Origin: Richelia intracellularis HH01
GTDB taxonomy: Bacteria; Cyanobacteriota; Cyanobacteriia; Cyanobacteriales; Nostocaceae
Direction: 5' to 3'
Assembly (NCBI RefSeq): GCF_000350105.1
Contig: NZ_CAIY01000047.1
Location: forward strand, 1-50,890
Length of the DNA stretch: 50,890 nt
Shown here: positions 42,563 through 50,890 of the stretch, piece after piece
Numbering within the stretch: the stretch's first letter is position 1
How the letters are laid out: every line of letters begins with the position of its first letter
Program-made: the position numbers and the translations under genes
The notes under the pieces: generated by a model
The model's input: only the letters and a program-made list of their open reading frames with translations
Told to the model about the DNA's origin: nothing
The model's database searches: none

Positions 42563-43692
42563 TTTATATGGGAAAATAATATTAAGAAGCAACCCCATCA
42601 ATGTTCCATGTACATACAGCTTCTCTTAGAGAAAAAAACTTGAGGTTTAGCTATATCTTCCGACCTTAACTTTATATTAATGCCTGTAATATCAAGCATG
42701 CGAATCACTGAAATTATTTTACTTTAATACTTTCATCTGCTCCCTAAGTACAAGTAGGAATAGAAGTAGATATAAGCAGTGATTTTTTTGAATATTCATG
42801 GAAACCATGAGGGGAGGAGATTTCACTTTTTCAGTTCATTTATTTCAGGAAAGAATTGAATTTTAATAAATACATTTGGTGGGGTGAGCAAATATTAGAG
42901 AAGGTAATTAATGTACTTGGTAAAAAAATCTCTTCATATAGACTATGAATATCTAGTCAACATTATACTAGCGGATCACATAAGTAAATTCTAATCTGGT
43001 AACCACGTATATGAAAGGCATGGATTTATCAGAGACATGATTTATTTATAAACCAAAATCATGAGGAAATCATAAATTTAGTATTTAATAATTTATAAAG
43101 ATAATTTTCCCTATTCCAAGAGAAGAAGTAAGAAAGCAAATTTTATTGAAGACTACACATAATGTTAGACAATGTACCAATATTTACGCAGTAATGTAGA
43201 TTTACATCGATATTCATCTCCATAAGTGATTTATATCAGGCAATTATTAATTATAAAAAAGTTAAAAATAAGGTTACAAGGAAGCAGTATATAAGCTTTT
43301 ATTCTATAAATAAAATGAGATTAGAGACTTTATGATTGTTGTTATAACTATTAATATCATCTGACAATTTATCAGAGTATTTTGTAAGATCAATAAACTC
43401 CTAAACAAATTAATATCATTGATTATGAATTTAATTTGTTTGGTATCTATCTAAGTAATTCTAGGATGAGAAGGCATTTTATTGTCCAAAAAATCTGGGT
43501 AGTAGAGTTCTACTTTGATTTACTGATTAGATACGAATAATAAACTAAAAAACATTATTTCTTGCGCAGAGTACTAGATTTTTTGTACTTTTCATATATT
43601 AGTCTTGTATTAAAGCAATTAGTATGGTTTTTCTATATAGAAAATATTTTTTAAGAGCCCTTTATTTTCATCTCTATTTTAAATTAATAATC
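42563..43692. other. 1.1-kb convergent spacer
   Basis: AT-rich, between the phosphoesterase (plus) and coaE (minus). No gene, remnant or clear terminator recognised. Confidence 0.5.
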
Positions 43693-44277
43693 TCACCTAA
43701 GTAAAACTTGATCTATTTGCATGTACAATTCTCCCAGTGTTAAATTATTTTCTAGAACTACATCTGCAAGGTCGATCTTGTTCGACAGTGGTATTTGACT
43801 GTCAATTCTTGCTTGTGCTTCCTCTATAGTTAATTGATTATGCTGTGTTAATCTAGCTAGTTGTTGCTGTATATTACAGAAAACTACCCAAATTTCCGTG
43901 ACCAGGTTACTCATTCCTGCTTCAAATAATAGGGGTATAACTAGTACGAGTACTTTATCTGATGATTGTTTAATTTCCTCCAGGAAACGATCACGTACAT
44001 AAGGGTGGATTAGATCTTCTATATAAGAACGCTCTTCAGGGTTATGGAAAATAATTTCACCTAGTTTTTGGCGATTGAGATTTCCATCAATTAGTAATAT
44101 TTGTCTACCATATCTTTGTACGATCATTTTTAGAATGTGTGAACCTACAACTACTGCATCTCTAGCATAGATATCAGCATCTAGAATGGACAGGTTATAT
44201 TTTTTGGCTAAATGATTTGAGACAGTTGTCTTACCAGTAGCTATACCACCAGTTAGACCAATAATTCGTTTGGCCAT
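43693..44277 (-). CDS. coaE: Dephospho-CoA kinase
   Basis: Last step of coenzyme A synthesis: phosphorylates dephospho-CoA at the ribose 3' hydroxyl. 194 residues, usual length. P-loop GGIATGKT at 10-17, the conserved DADIYARDAV (33-42; Asp-x-Asp acceptor-site motif), the IHPYVRDRFLEEI lid region and VLVIPLLFEAGM near 110. The start MAKRIIGLTGG fits the family. It stands alone between two large spacers, with hemD 460 bases upstream on the same strand. Confidence 0.95.
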   Translation of the reverse strand: MAKRIIGLTGGIATGKTTVSNHLAKKYNLSILDADIYARDAVVVGSHILKMIVQRYGRQILLIDGNLNRQKLGEIIFHNPEERSYIEDLIHPYVRDRFLEEIKQSSDKVLVLVIPLLFEAGMSNLVTEIWVVFCNIQQQLARLTQHNQLTIEEAQARIDSQIPLSNKIDLADVVLENNLTLGELYMQIDQVLLR

Positions 44278-44738
44278 TTAATAATATGCTTGTTGGACTT
44301 TAGATTTTGGGTAAGAATGTAGAATAGGAACAAGTCAATAGAAAATAAGTAAAAATTAAGAATTCAATATTAAAATTTTTAGAGAAATACTCTGAGTTTA
44401 CGATAGAATTCTGTAGACATACTTTTTATTAAACCCATTCTGGTTTGCCACTAGATAAAGGTTATATTCTCCTGTATAAGTAACTATCAATCAATCATTA
44501 GAATGCTCAATCTGGTGACAAATTGTAACTATCTCTGTATGTCGGTTAAATTAACTCTCTGTGTTAATTTGGTACTTCTAAAAATTTCATAAGAATTCTG
44601 TCATATTGAGAGTTGAATGTAAGAAACCTATATTTTTGTAGTTGTTGCATAAGTTTTTCCACAACTTGATATTACATGATTCTCGATCACAAAATTTTAT
44701 AACTCCTCATTTAATATCTTGACAAAAATTCTAAATGA
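44278..44738. other. Spacer between coaE and hemD
   Basis: 460 bases, both genes on the minus strand. Presumably the coaE promoter and hemD 3' end. Nothing else recognised. Confidence 0.45.
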
Positions 44739-45584
44739 TTACTTATTTAAAAAACAATTCCATTCAACTAGTGCTTTAATCAAACCATCTAAAGTATACT
44801 CTTTTGCTTCTAAATCCACACGTCCTATCAGGGAAAAACAACTTTTTGATGTTTGGGGACCAATGGAAGCGACACACACTCCTTGTAAGTATTTTTTTAC
44901 CACTCGTCTTAGGTTTTCCTCCTCAGTTTTGCTATCTCCGCTCCATTTGACATTAAATGTTTTTGCTAATAGTTGGCAGAAAAACCTTACTGTCTTGGAA
45001 CTTGCAAAAGTAATTACGTCTACATTAAACTTTTTTAGAGCCAATTTAGCTTCTGGTGGAATATTACTGGGACAAACAGATTGATATGCTGCAGCCTCGA
45101 CAACCTCAGCACCTTTGGCAGTAAATTCTCTTACCAAAAAATCCCTGCCACCGCTTTCCACTCTGGGAAATAATATTTTCTTTCCAGAGAATTCTTCAGG
45201 AAATTTTTCTACTATAGAATCTGCAACAAAATTAGGGGGAGTAAAATCTGGTTGTAAATCCTTCTGTTTTAAGGTTTGGGCTGTTTTTTCACCAACTACA
45301 GCTATTTTTACTTCTCCTAGTTCAGAGACATCTTGACCATGGGCATTCAAGCGATCAAAAAAGAAATTGACGGCATTACTTGAAGTAAGAATTAGCCAGT
45401 TGAATTTAGCCAAATTCATGATTGCATTATCTAAACTTTCCCAACTTGAAGGTGCAACTATTTCCAAGGTTGGCATTTCAATAACTTTAGCACCAGCATG
45501 AATAAGTGATTGAGTAAACTCGCTAGACTGTCCTACAGAGCGAGTGACAAGAATAGTTCTATCTGTCAAGGAAAGAGTTGCCAT
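44739..45584 (-). CDS. hemD: Uroporphyrinogen-III synthase
   Basis: Closes and rearranges hydroxymethylbilane to uroporphyrinogen III, the branch point to heme, chlorophyll, bilins, siroheme and cobalamin. 281 residues, slightly long for the family. The two-domain HemD pattern is visible: RTILVTRSVGQSSEFTQSLI and GAKVIEMPTLEIV, FNWLILTSSNAVNFFFDRL, IAVVGEKTAQTLK, then the second domain with FPRVESGGRDFLVREF, GAEVVEAAAYQSV and FASSKTVRFFCQLL, and CVASIGPQTSKS near the end. The family is poorly conserved, but these elements are in order. It lies 100 bases downstream of cobA on the same strand, so a cobA-hemD pair is likely co-transcribed. Confidence 0.9.
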   Translation of the reverse strand: MATLSLTDRTILVTRSVGQSSEFTQSLIHAGAKVIEMPTLEIVAPSSWESLDNAIMNLAKFNWLILTSSNAVNFFFDRLNAHGQDVSELGEVKIAVVGEKTAQTLKQKDLQPDFTPPNFVADSIVEKFPEEFSGKKILFPRVESGGRDFLVREFTAKGAEVVEAAAYQSVCPSNIPPEAKLALKKFNVDVITFASSKTVRFFCQLLAKTFNVKWSGDSKTEEENLRRVVKKYLQGVCVASIGPQTSKSCFSLIGRVDLEAKEYTLDGLIKALVEWNCFLNK

Positions 45585-45685
45585 TGTTAATTTTGGATTT
45601 TAGATTTCAGATCAGGTAAAATCATGTCGAAAATTAATATATACTAATACGTAATCCTCTTTTTTTCCTTTTCTATCCCTTGATT

Positions 45686-46411
45686 CTAAAATTGCAAGTA
45701 TTTGCGGAGTTCAACAACCTCCCCGATCACAATAATACTAGGTGAAAGTTTTTCTTCACCAGTTTTTTCTAAAATATTAGATAATGTGCCCGTCCAAACT
45801 CTCTGCTGATTAGTTCCTGCCCAACGGATAATAGCAACTGGTGTATTAGATGAACGGTGATTCTTCAATAGCTGGCAAACTATTTCTCCCAGACTTTTAC
45901 CACCCATTAGAACTACCAGAGTATTAATCCGTGAAAGGACATCCCAATCTAATGAATCCGGCTCATGAGCAGTTAACACAGCAAAACAACGACTCATTAT
46001 AGGATCTGTGAGTGGTATGCTTGCTAATAAAGGTGCAGCTAAAGCTGAGGAAATCCCAGGAACCACCTCAAATTTACAACCTGCTGTTTTCAAGGCATAA
46101 ATTTCTGATGTACAACGACCAAAAATAAATGGGTCTCCAGATTTTAACCTAATGACTTGCATACCTTGATGACAGTATTTAATTAATAACTGATTAATAT
46201 ACTTTTGGGGAGTACTCGGTTTACCACCTCGTTTACCCATTTCTAATTTCAGGCAGTCCGGGGGTAATAGTCTCAATAATTCAATATCTACCAGTGCATC
46301 ATAAACTAAAACCTGAGAACTCTTTAAGATATTGTATGCTTTCACAGTAAGGTGTGCTACATTCCCTGTTCCTGCACCTACAAGATAAACTTTGCCCTTT
46401 TGTTTAGCCAT
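45686..46411 (-). CDS. cobA: Uroporphyrinogen-III C-methyltransferase
   Basis: SAM-dependent enzyme making precorrin-2 from uroporphyrinogen III, entry to siroheme and cobalamin. 241 residues, a single-domain SUMT without the CysG oxidase/ferrochelatase part. Motifs: KVYLVGAGTGNVAHLTVKA (7-25), VLVYDALVD, GKRGGKPSTPQKYIN, VIRLKSGDPFIFGR (86-99), PGISSALAAPLLASIPLTD, and VLMGGKSLGEI. The first loop reads GAGTGN where the family normally has GAGPGD, a change at a near-invariant Pro/Asp. It sits next to the next-pathway gene hemD, an arrangement known in cyanobacteria. Confidence 0.93.
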   Translation of the reverse strand: MAKQKGKVYLVGAGTGNVAHLTVKAYNILKSSQVLVYDALVDIELLRLLPPDCLKLEMGKRGGKPSTPQKYINQLLIKYCHQGMQVIRLKSGDPFIFGRCTSEIYALKTAGCKFEVVPGISSALAAPLLASIPLTDPIMSRCFAVLTAHEPDSLDWDVLSRINTLVVLMGGKSLGEIVCQLLKNHRSSNTPVAIIRWAGTNQQRVWTGTLSNILEKTGEEKLSPSIIVIGEVVELRKYLQF

Positions 46412-47494
46412 AAGTATGTAATATTTCTGGTTTTATCAAGCTGAAAAATTTTATAATTAATTTTGAATCTTACCTATAAAGTTTAATTACTTACATCCTT
46501 TTTCTAAAAGAATTTACCTCAAATTAGTTTAGCTATCTGAGAATCCGTAAAGTTATAAATTTACTTCCCCTTGCAAAGCGATGAGAGTTTTATGAACAGG
46601 CTATTATGATTACCATGTTTTACATCAAATAAAGATTATTTGAAGATGATGAACGAGAAATAACATTATGAGAAACACATTGCAACATGATGTTAAGAAA
46701 ATTGTCAGAAGTAAAAAATAATACTAATTTCTTCGCTATTGCCACACTTTTAAATCAGGATTTAACTATTAATGATAAATTCGGACCAACACCTTACGCA
46801 ATTACAAGTATACCCTGAATCATGAGTTAATCCTGGGTTTTGAGCAAATGATTATTCCTAATCATTCTAGTGACCGGTAAATCTACTTCTGCTATGTTAA
46901 TTATTATTTCTGATAAAATAGGCTAAGGTGAATTTCTTTCATAAGCTACAAATATTGACTTCATACTTATAATTATCCTGTTTCGATTTGGAAATCAGAT
47001 AAATGACTAATTAGTATTCTGTATATGTCAGGTTACCCTTATAGCATGAGCTTTAATTATATAAATAAATTAAATTTTTACCATATTTGCTATTTATTCA
47101 CGATGGATATGAAGAAATATTTTTTAGAATTAAATTTTTGGAAAATAGCATGAAATATAGAGTCAATATATCTACTTAATTGGCCATTATTATATTTAGT
47201 ATTATCCCTTAATAAGGTAATACTAATTAACATATATATGCTAAATACAATCAATTTGAGAATATGTTTTAGATAATAAAATTACCAACACTTAAATGAA
47301 ATAGTAAAGAAAAACCTATAGAAAGTTCTTATGGGGTTAAAAATCCTATTTAACCTATATAAAGGTAAAAAGCATTAATTCAAAGGAAGAATAAAGACAA
47401 TCGTGAGTTGAGTAAAACAAGAATCAACTAAGCCGTAATCGAAATTTTTCGTTAAATTGTTAATAGCATTATTCAAAGAGCATAAAGTTTAGCA
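46412..47494. other. 1.1-kb divergent spacer with possible remnants
   Basis: Between cobA (minus) and trmB (plus). A 42-codon frame from about 46691 to 46819 (MLRKLSEVKNNTNFFAIATL, then LNQDLTINDKFGPTPYAITS) and a nearby VTGKSTSAMLIIISDKI stretch near 46870 look faintly coding-like but cannot be assigned. Promoters of both flanking genes must lie here. Confidence 0.35.
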
Positions 47495-48133
47495 ATGTTA
47501 CAAGTTAGAGTCCGCCAGCATGTTAACCCCTTGGCACGAAGGTATCAAATAACTCCTAAACCTCTCGAATGGGGGAAAATCTACAGCTATCCTAGTCAAC
47601 CCCTACACTTGGATATTGGTTGTGCCAAAGGAAAATTTGCATTAGAAATGGCACAGATAGAAACTCATTGGAATTTTTTGGGGTTGGAAATTCGTGAGCC
47701 TTTGGTAATTAATGCAAATCATGTAAGAGAAACGTTAGGTTTAACAAACTTGCATTATTTATTTTGTAATGTTAACACCTCCATTCAATCACTATTATCA
47801 TCCCTCCCTCCAGGGGTATTAAAGTGGGTAAGCATTCAATTCCCTGATCCTTGGTTTAAGCATCGCCATGCTAAACGAAGGATATTACAACCAGAACTAG
47901 TTAAAGGATTAGGAGAATGTTTGGCCCCAGGGGGGGTAGTTTTTCTACAGACTGATATTCATTTTCTGGCAACAGAAATGTGTAGTCGACTTTCAGGAAA
48001 TCCCTGTTTGATAAGGGAAAACAGTGACAAGTGGTTATCAGAAAACCCTCTTCCGGTAAGGACTGAGAGGGAAATAGCTACCCAAAAGAAGGGACAACCT
48101 GTGTACCGTAATTTATTTTACAAAATACCCTAG
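47495..48133 (+). CDS. trmB: tRNA (guanine-N7-)-methyltransferase
   Basis: Methylates G46 in the variable loop of tRNAs using SAM. 212 residues. SAM-binding motif LHLDIGCAKGKFALEM (37-52), then NFLGLEIREPLV, and the catalytic/tRNA-binding VSIQFPDPWFKHRHAKRRIL, all diagnostic of TrmB. The C-terminal TEREIATQKKGQPVYRNLFY matches the family end with its conserved T-x-x-E. It stands alone, convergent with the gene at 48253; the 120-base gap has only a weak stem. Confidence 0.95.
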   Translation: MLQVRVRQHVNPLARRYQITPKPLEWGKIYSYPSQPLHLDIGCAKGKFALEMAQIETHWNFLGLEIREPLVINANHVRETLGLTNLHYLFCNVNTSIQSLLSSLPPGVLKWVSIQFPDPWFKHRHAKRRILQPELVKGLGECLAPGGVVFLQTDIHFLATEMCSRLSGNPCLIRENSDKWLSENPLPVRTEREIATQKKGQPVYRNLFYKIP

Positions 48134-48252
48134 TACTCCACAAATATCAACTTACTAATTTCATTCACTAATTTCATAAAAAAAGAAAAAAGTGAAGGAG
48201 TTTTAGATTGCCACTTTACTCTTCTCTCTTCTCTTTCTTAATTCTTTTTTCT

Positions 48253-49758
48253 CTATGAATTTGGGGGTTTACCAGAATTACGAACATTTACTATCTTATT
48301 TAGAATGTCAAACCAGAAAGGTGCACCCATAGCAATCGCAATTCCACTTAAAACCCAACCAGCAAATATGCTCAAGTGCCTAAATACAGGAATTCCCCCC
48401 TTTTGAGAAAATACTTGTTGTTTTAAATTTGTATCCGTCCACCCCAAAGGTAGAGATATATCATTTAATGCCAAATCAGTTTGGTTCTTTAAGGCATCAA
48501 GATTAAGTGCAGATTGGGGGCTCTGCCATAAAATTTCTCCTGCATTATTAATAATTGTATTTCGAATTGCCGAATCTTTAGAAAGTCGATTTATCATGTG
48601 AAATGCATCTGCATTAGAGCTGGCAGCAATAATAACTCCCAACATAATTGCTACACCCTTGGCATTCCGTTTATATACTCCCGATGCTCTATCCATCGCT
48701 TGATTAAAAGAAGTCTCTATTTCCCGGCGTAAAAAGTCAATTCCTTCTTCTGCCCTTTTTACTCCAGTTTGAGAATTTTTAGCAATAATTGTTAGGGTTT
48801 GTACAATTGATTGTGGAAGAGTGTCAATTATATTATCAAGTGCCTTAAATGTCTCACTATCACTATCCTGTATTGCTTCTTTTATCTCTTCATAAACAGG
48901 GCTTCCCCTATTGATAGATTGCAAGACTTCATTCACATTTGGTTGTAAGCCATTAATAGCTATTACTTGTTGTATATTCTTAAAAGAATTTTGTTTTATG
49001 AATTTCAGTCTTTCCAAAGCTTTATTTGATACATCATCGTCAATCATATTTGTCTGAAAACTATTTATATATTTATTAATACTTTGTCCCATATGATTAA
49101 TACTTACAGCTAAGTTAGTCTTCTCCTTTCTAAAATCCCAAATAATTTCCTCAAAGTTTGCATATACCTCAGTAAATTCTTGATACATCTTATTTAAAAA
49201 AATAGATATTTCTTCATTAGTTTTTGCTTGCTCTTGCATTTCAAATAAAATATTTTGGATTTCAGCCAATTTTTGCTCTTTAAATTTTCCAAATCTGGAC
49301 TCACTTAACTTTTGAACTAAAGCTTGTACTTGCAGTGATTCAATAAGAGTTTTAGCAAAAATTTGTGAAGGAATATAAGAAGGTCCACTATGTTTTTGAT
49401 TTCCAAATACGGTATCTGTGAATTGTAATTTTAGACTCTTCTTCCTAAATGAATTAGAGATGGAAGCCATATACCAAGTTAATCGACGTGGCAATAAAGC
49501 TAGAAAACCCTTAGCTTCTTGATTAAGACCTTTAATCAAAGGATTAGCGTAAATTTGATTGACTAATTGAATTACCCTAAACTCTTGTGAATTTTGAACA
49601 TCTCCGGCTAGAAATATTTCTATTGACTTCCTTAAATGCTGAGCTCGCCATTGCAAAAGAGTAGCTATCAGTTCTTGAAATTCTGACGCTAATAAGCTCA
49701 ATATCAAGTAAATAAATATTAAACCAAGTGTTATATCTAAAATAAAAGGTAGGTTCAT
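48253..49758 (-). CDS. Large unidentified membrane protein with long helical central region
   Basis: 501 residues from the chosen start, not recognised as a named family. N-terminal membrane helix (about 5-24, ILDITLGLIFIYLILSLLAS) followed by EFQELIATLLQWRAQHLRKS; a long Lys/Glu/Gln-rich, coiled-coil-like middle (about 140-350); a hydrophobic segment near 375 (GVAIMLGVIIAASSNADAFH); and a C-terminal helix ending GIAIAMGAPFWFDILNKIVN, then VRNSGKPPNS. I have a general memory of GAPFWFD-type endings in uncharacterised bacterial membrane proteins. The frame extends to a TTG at 49803, but the ATG at 49758, preceded by GGGAG, is preferred. Intact and long in an eroding genome, so probably useful to the cell. 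Confidence 0.72.
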   Translation of the reverse strand: MNLPFILDITLGLIFIYLILSLLASEFQELIATLLQWRAQHLRKSIEIFLAGDVQNSQEFRVIQLVNQIYANPLIKGLNQEAKGFLALLPRRLTWYMASISNSFRKKSLKLQFTDTVFGNQKHSGPSYIPSQIFAKTLIESLQVQALVQKLSESRFGKFKEQKLAEIQNILFEMQEQAKTNEEISIFLNKMYQEFTEVYANFEEIIWDFRKEKTNLAVSINHMGQSINKYINSFQTNMIDDDVSNKALERLKFIKQNSFKNIQQVIAINGLQPNVNEVLQSINRGSPVYEEIKEAIQDSDSETFKALDNIIDTLPQSIVQTLTIIAKNSQTGVKRAEEGIDFLRREIETSFNQAMDRASGVYKRNAKGVAIMLGVIIAASSNADAFHMINRLSKDSAIRNTIINNAGEILWQSPQSALNLDALKNQTDLALNDISLPLGWTDTNLKQQVFSQKGGIPVFRHLSIFAGWVLSGIAIAMGAPFWFDILNKIVNVRNSGKPPNS

Positions 49759-49803
49759 TAGCAATCTCCCTACATGGGCTAGTTTAATGTTTATTAAAAA
49801 CAA

Positions 49804-50890
49804 ATAAAAAGATCCTAGACTAAATTTAGCATTACTTGAAACTGGCGGAATATTTTTTTTAAGCTTGACTAATTCGGATGCAAATAATTCTATATATGTG
49901 TTATGGTAATCTACAGAGCAGATGCTTTAAATCAGTAATATCAGTTTAATTATGTAGATGCAAGACTATGAAAATAGTTTTACTTGTTCATAAACTCTTA
50001 GCAACTGATAATAAGCTATGACTCAAACATCATCAATATTTTATTGAAATCTTATATTTCGATTTTAATAATTAAGTAATTTTAGTTAGCTTGATTTAGA
50101 CTTTAATACCCGCACAATATTGATATGAAAAGCTACCATGTCGTTTCTATAATTGATAAAAATGATAATATTTGATGACAAAATTTATATAAATTATTCC
50201 CGATAAACATATTTGCATATTACATTAAGAAGCAATATAACAATTTCAAATATTTACATAGATTATAAAAAAGTAAATGCTAGTGATTGTTGTTATGTTA
50301 TAACAACAATCAATTTTTTAGTCGAGCTATAAAATGACATGAAGCTCATAAATATAGTCATAACTGAGTTGTTAAATATTGAATTACTTTTGATTAGCTT
50401 AGTATTCAATAAAGCTATTTAGTAAAGTCTTATGCTCACACAATTAACCTCTGAGAATATTATCCTTACAGATTAACTATTTGAGAATTTACTTTAAGTA
50501 AGAAGATGATATTACTCAAAGGTAAACCAAATCATACAGAATAAAGGTGAAAATAATTAAAATATAAAAAACTTAGCCGTAGAGCATAATACAATAAAGC
50601 GTCATCTAGTAAAATTTTTGATGGGTTAGTCAATCAATAATGAATTAATAAAAATATAGAAGCATCTTCAAAACCTATTTATTGCCCGTAGGATAAAAAT
50701 CCAAAATTGGGTAATTTTTATATTAGAAAACAAATATATTAAATAGAGTCAATAACAAAAAATATAAATCAATAGTTTAGTCAATTAGACGTAGTTTGTA
50801 AGAATGTCTTTTCCAAGGTAAAATTTATGTTATCATGAATAATTATGGTTTATTTAATCATAATCCATGAATACAAAGATTTTTGAATGC
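49804..50890. other. Terminal 1.1-kb AT-rich stretch
   Basis: No gene or readable remnant. It contains the hairpin at 50284-50312. The promoter of the unidentified membrane protein should lie near 49810-49900. Confidence 0.5.
50284..50312 (+). terminator. Terminator-like hairpin without a gene
   Basis: Perfect 13-base arms TGATTGTTGTTAT/ATAACAACAATCA with a three-base loop, followed by ATTTTTTAG on the plus strand. A classical intrinsic terminator shape, but no plus-strand gene precedes it within 2 kb. It may be the surviving terminator of a lost gene or of a small RNA. Confidence 0.6.

Noticed and set aside
46860..46925. VTGKSTSAMLII stretch, reminiscent of a PilT/PilB P-loop
   Set aside because: The glycine-rich part of the loop is missing and flanking sequence does not match the family; too short to support.

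Overview
The window looks like a piece of chromosome from a filamentous, probably heterocyst-forming cyanobacterium with a shrinking genome. Seen directly: oxygenic-photosynthesis and cyanobacterial genes (ndhL, cp12, an Hli/HLIP protein, a thylakoid-type FtsH, the ThiO-ThiG fusion, DUF2996/DUF3007/DUF3177 proteins, SigA, KtrAB), very AT-rich spacers, and low gene density. The genes listed here add up to about 27 kb of 50.9 kb (roughly 54%). Inference: this fits an obligate or near-obligate symbiont such as a diatom-associated Richelia. Nostoc azollae-like lineages are a less good fit because of the extreme AT richness. No rRNA, CRISPR array, prophage or intact insertion sequence was seen.

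Layout. 1-5 kb: a frameshifted EamA transporter, an SRPBCC-like protein, an unidentified two-membrane-segment protein, a clearly decayed trpA, then DUF3007 and ndhL. 7-10.5 kb: mfd. 12.6-14 kb: cp12, an unidentified gene remnant, and DUF3177. 14.4-18.7 kb: thiO-thiG fusion and an ftsH2-type protease with a one-base homopolymer frameshift. 18.7-21.9 kb: a 3.2-kb stretch with no intact gene but at least one probable gene remnant. 21.9-25.3 kb: gltX, tRNA-Asp, a 50-residue Hli protein with a strong terminator, and DUF2996. 26-33 kb: mtnP, a Tat-exported inactive (Tyr/Ser) orthocaspase homologue, sat and sigA. 35-40.5 kb: transaldolase, ktrA, ktrB and a TPR protein. 41-50 kb: a metallophosphoesterase, coaE, hemD-cobA, trmB and a large unidentified membrane protein.

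Most genes stand alone, separated by 300-3000 bases; only ktrB-ktrA, cobA-hemD and the ndhL/DUF3007/(trpA) group look like operons or former operons. Processes covered are carbon metabolism (cp12, tal), cofactors (thiOG, coaE, hemD, cobA), sulfur (sat, mtnP), photosystem maintenance (ftsH, hli, ndhL), potassium uptake, DNA repair, and transcription and translation. The most informative signals are the decay signals: trpA in pieces, at least two other unidentified coding remnants, a trace of an IS200/IS605 transposase, and two genes broken by loss of a single T in a T-run. I did not find a convincing new multi-gene system.
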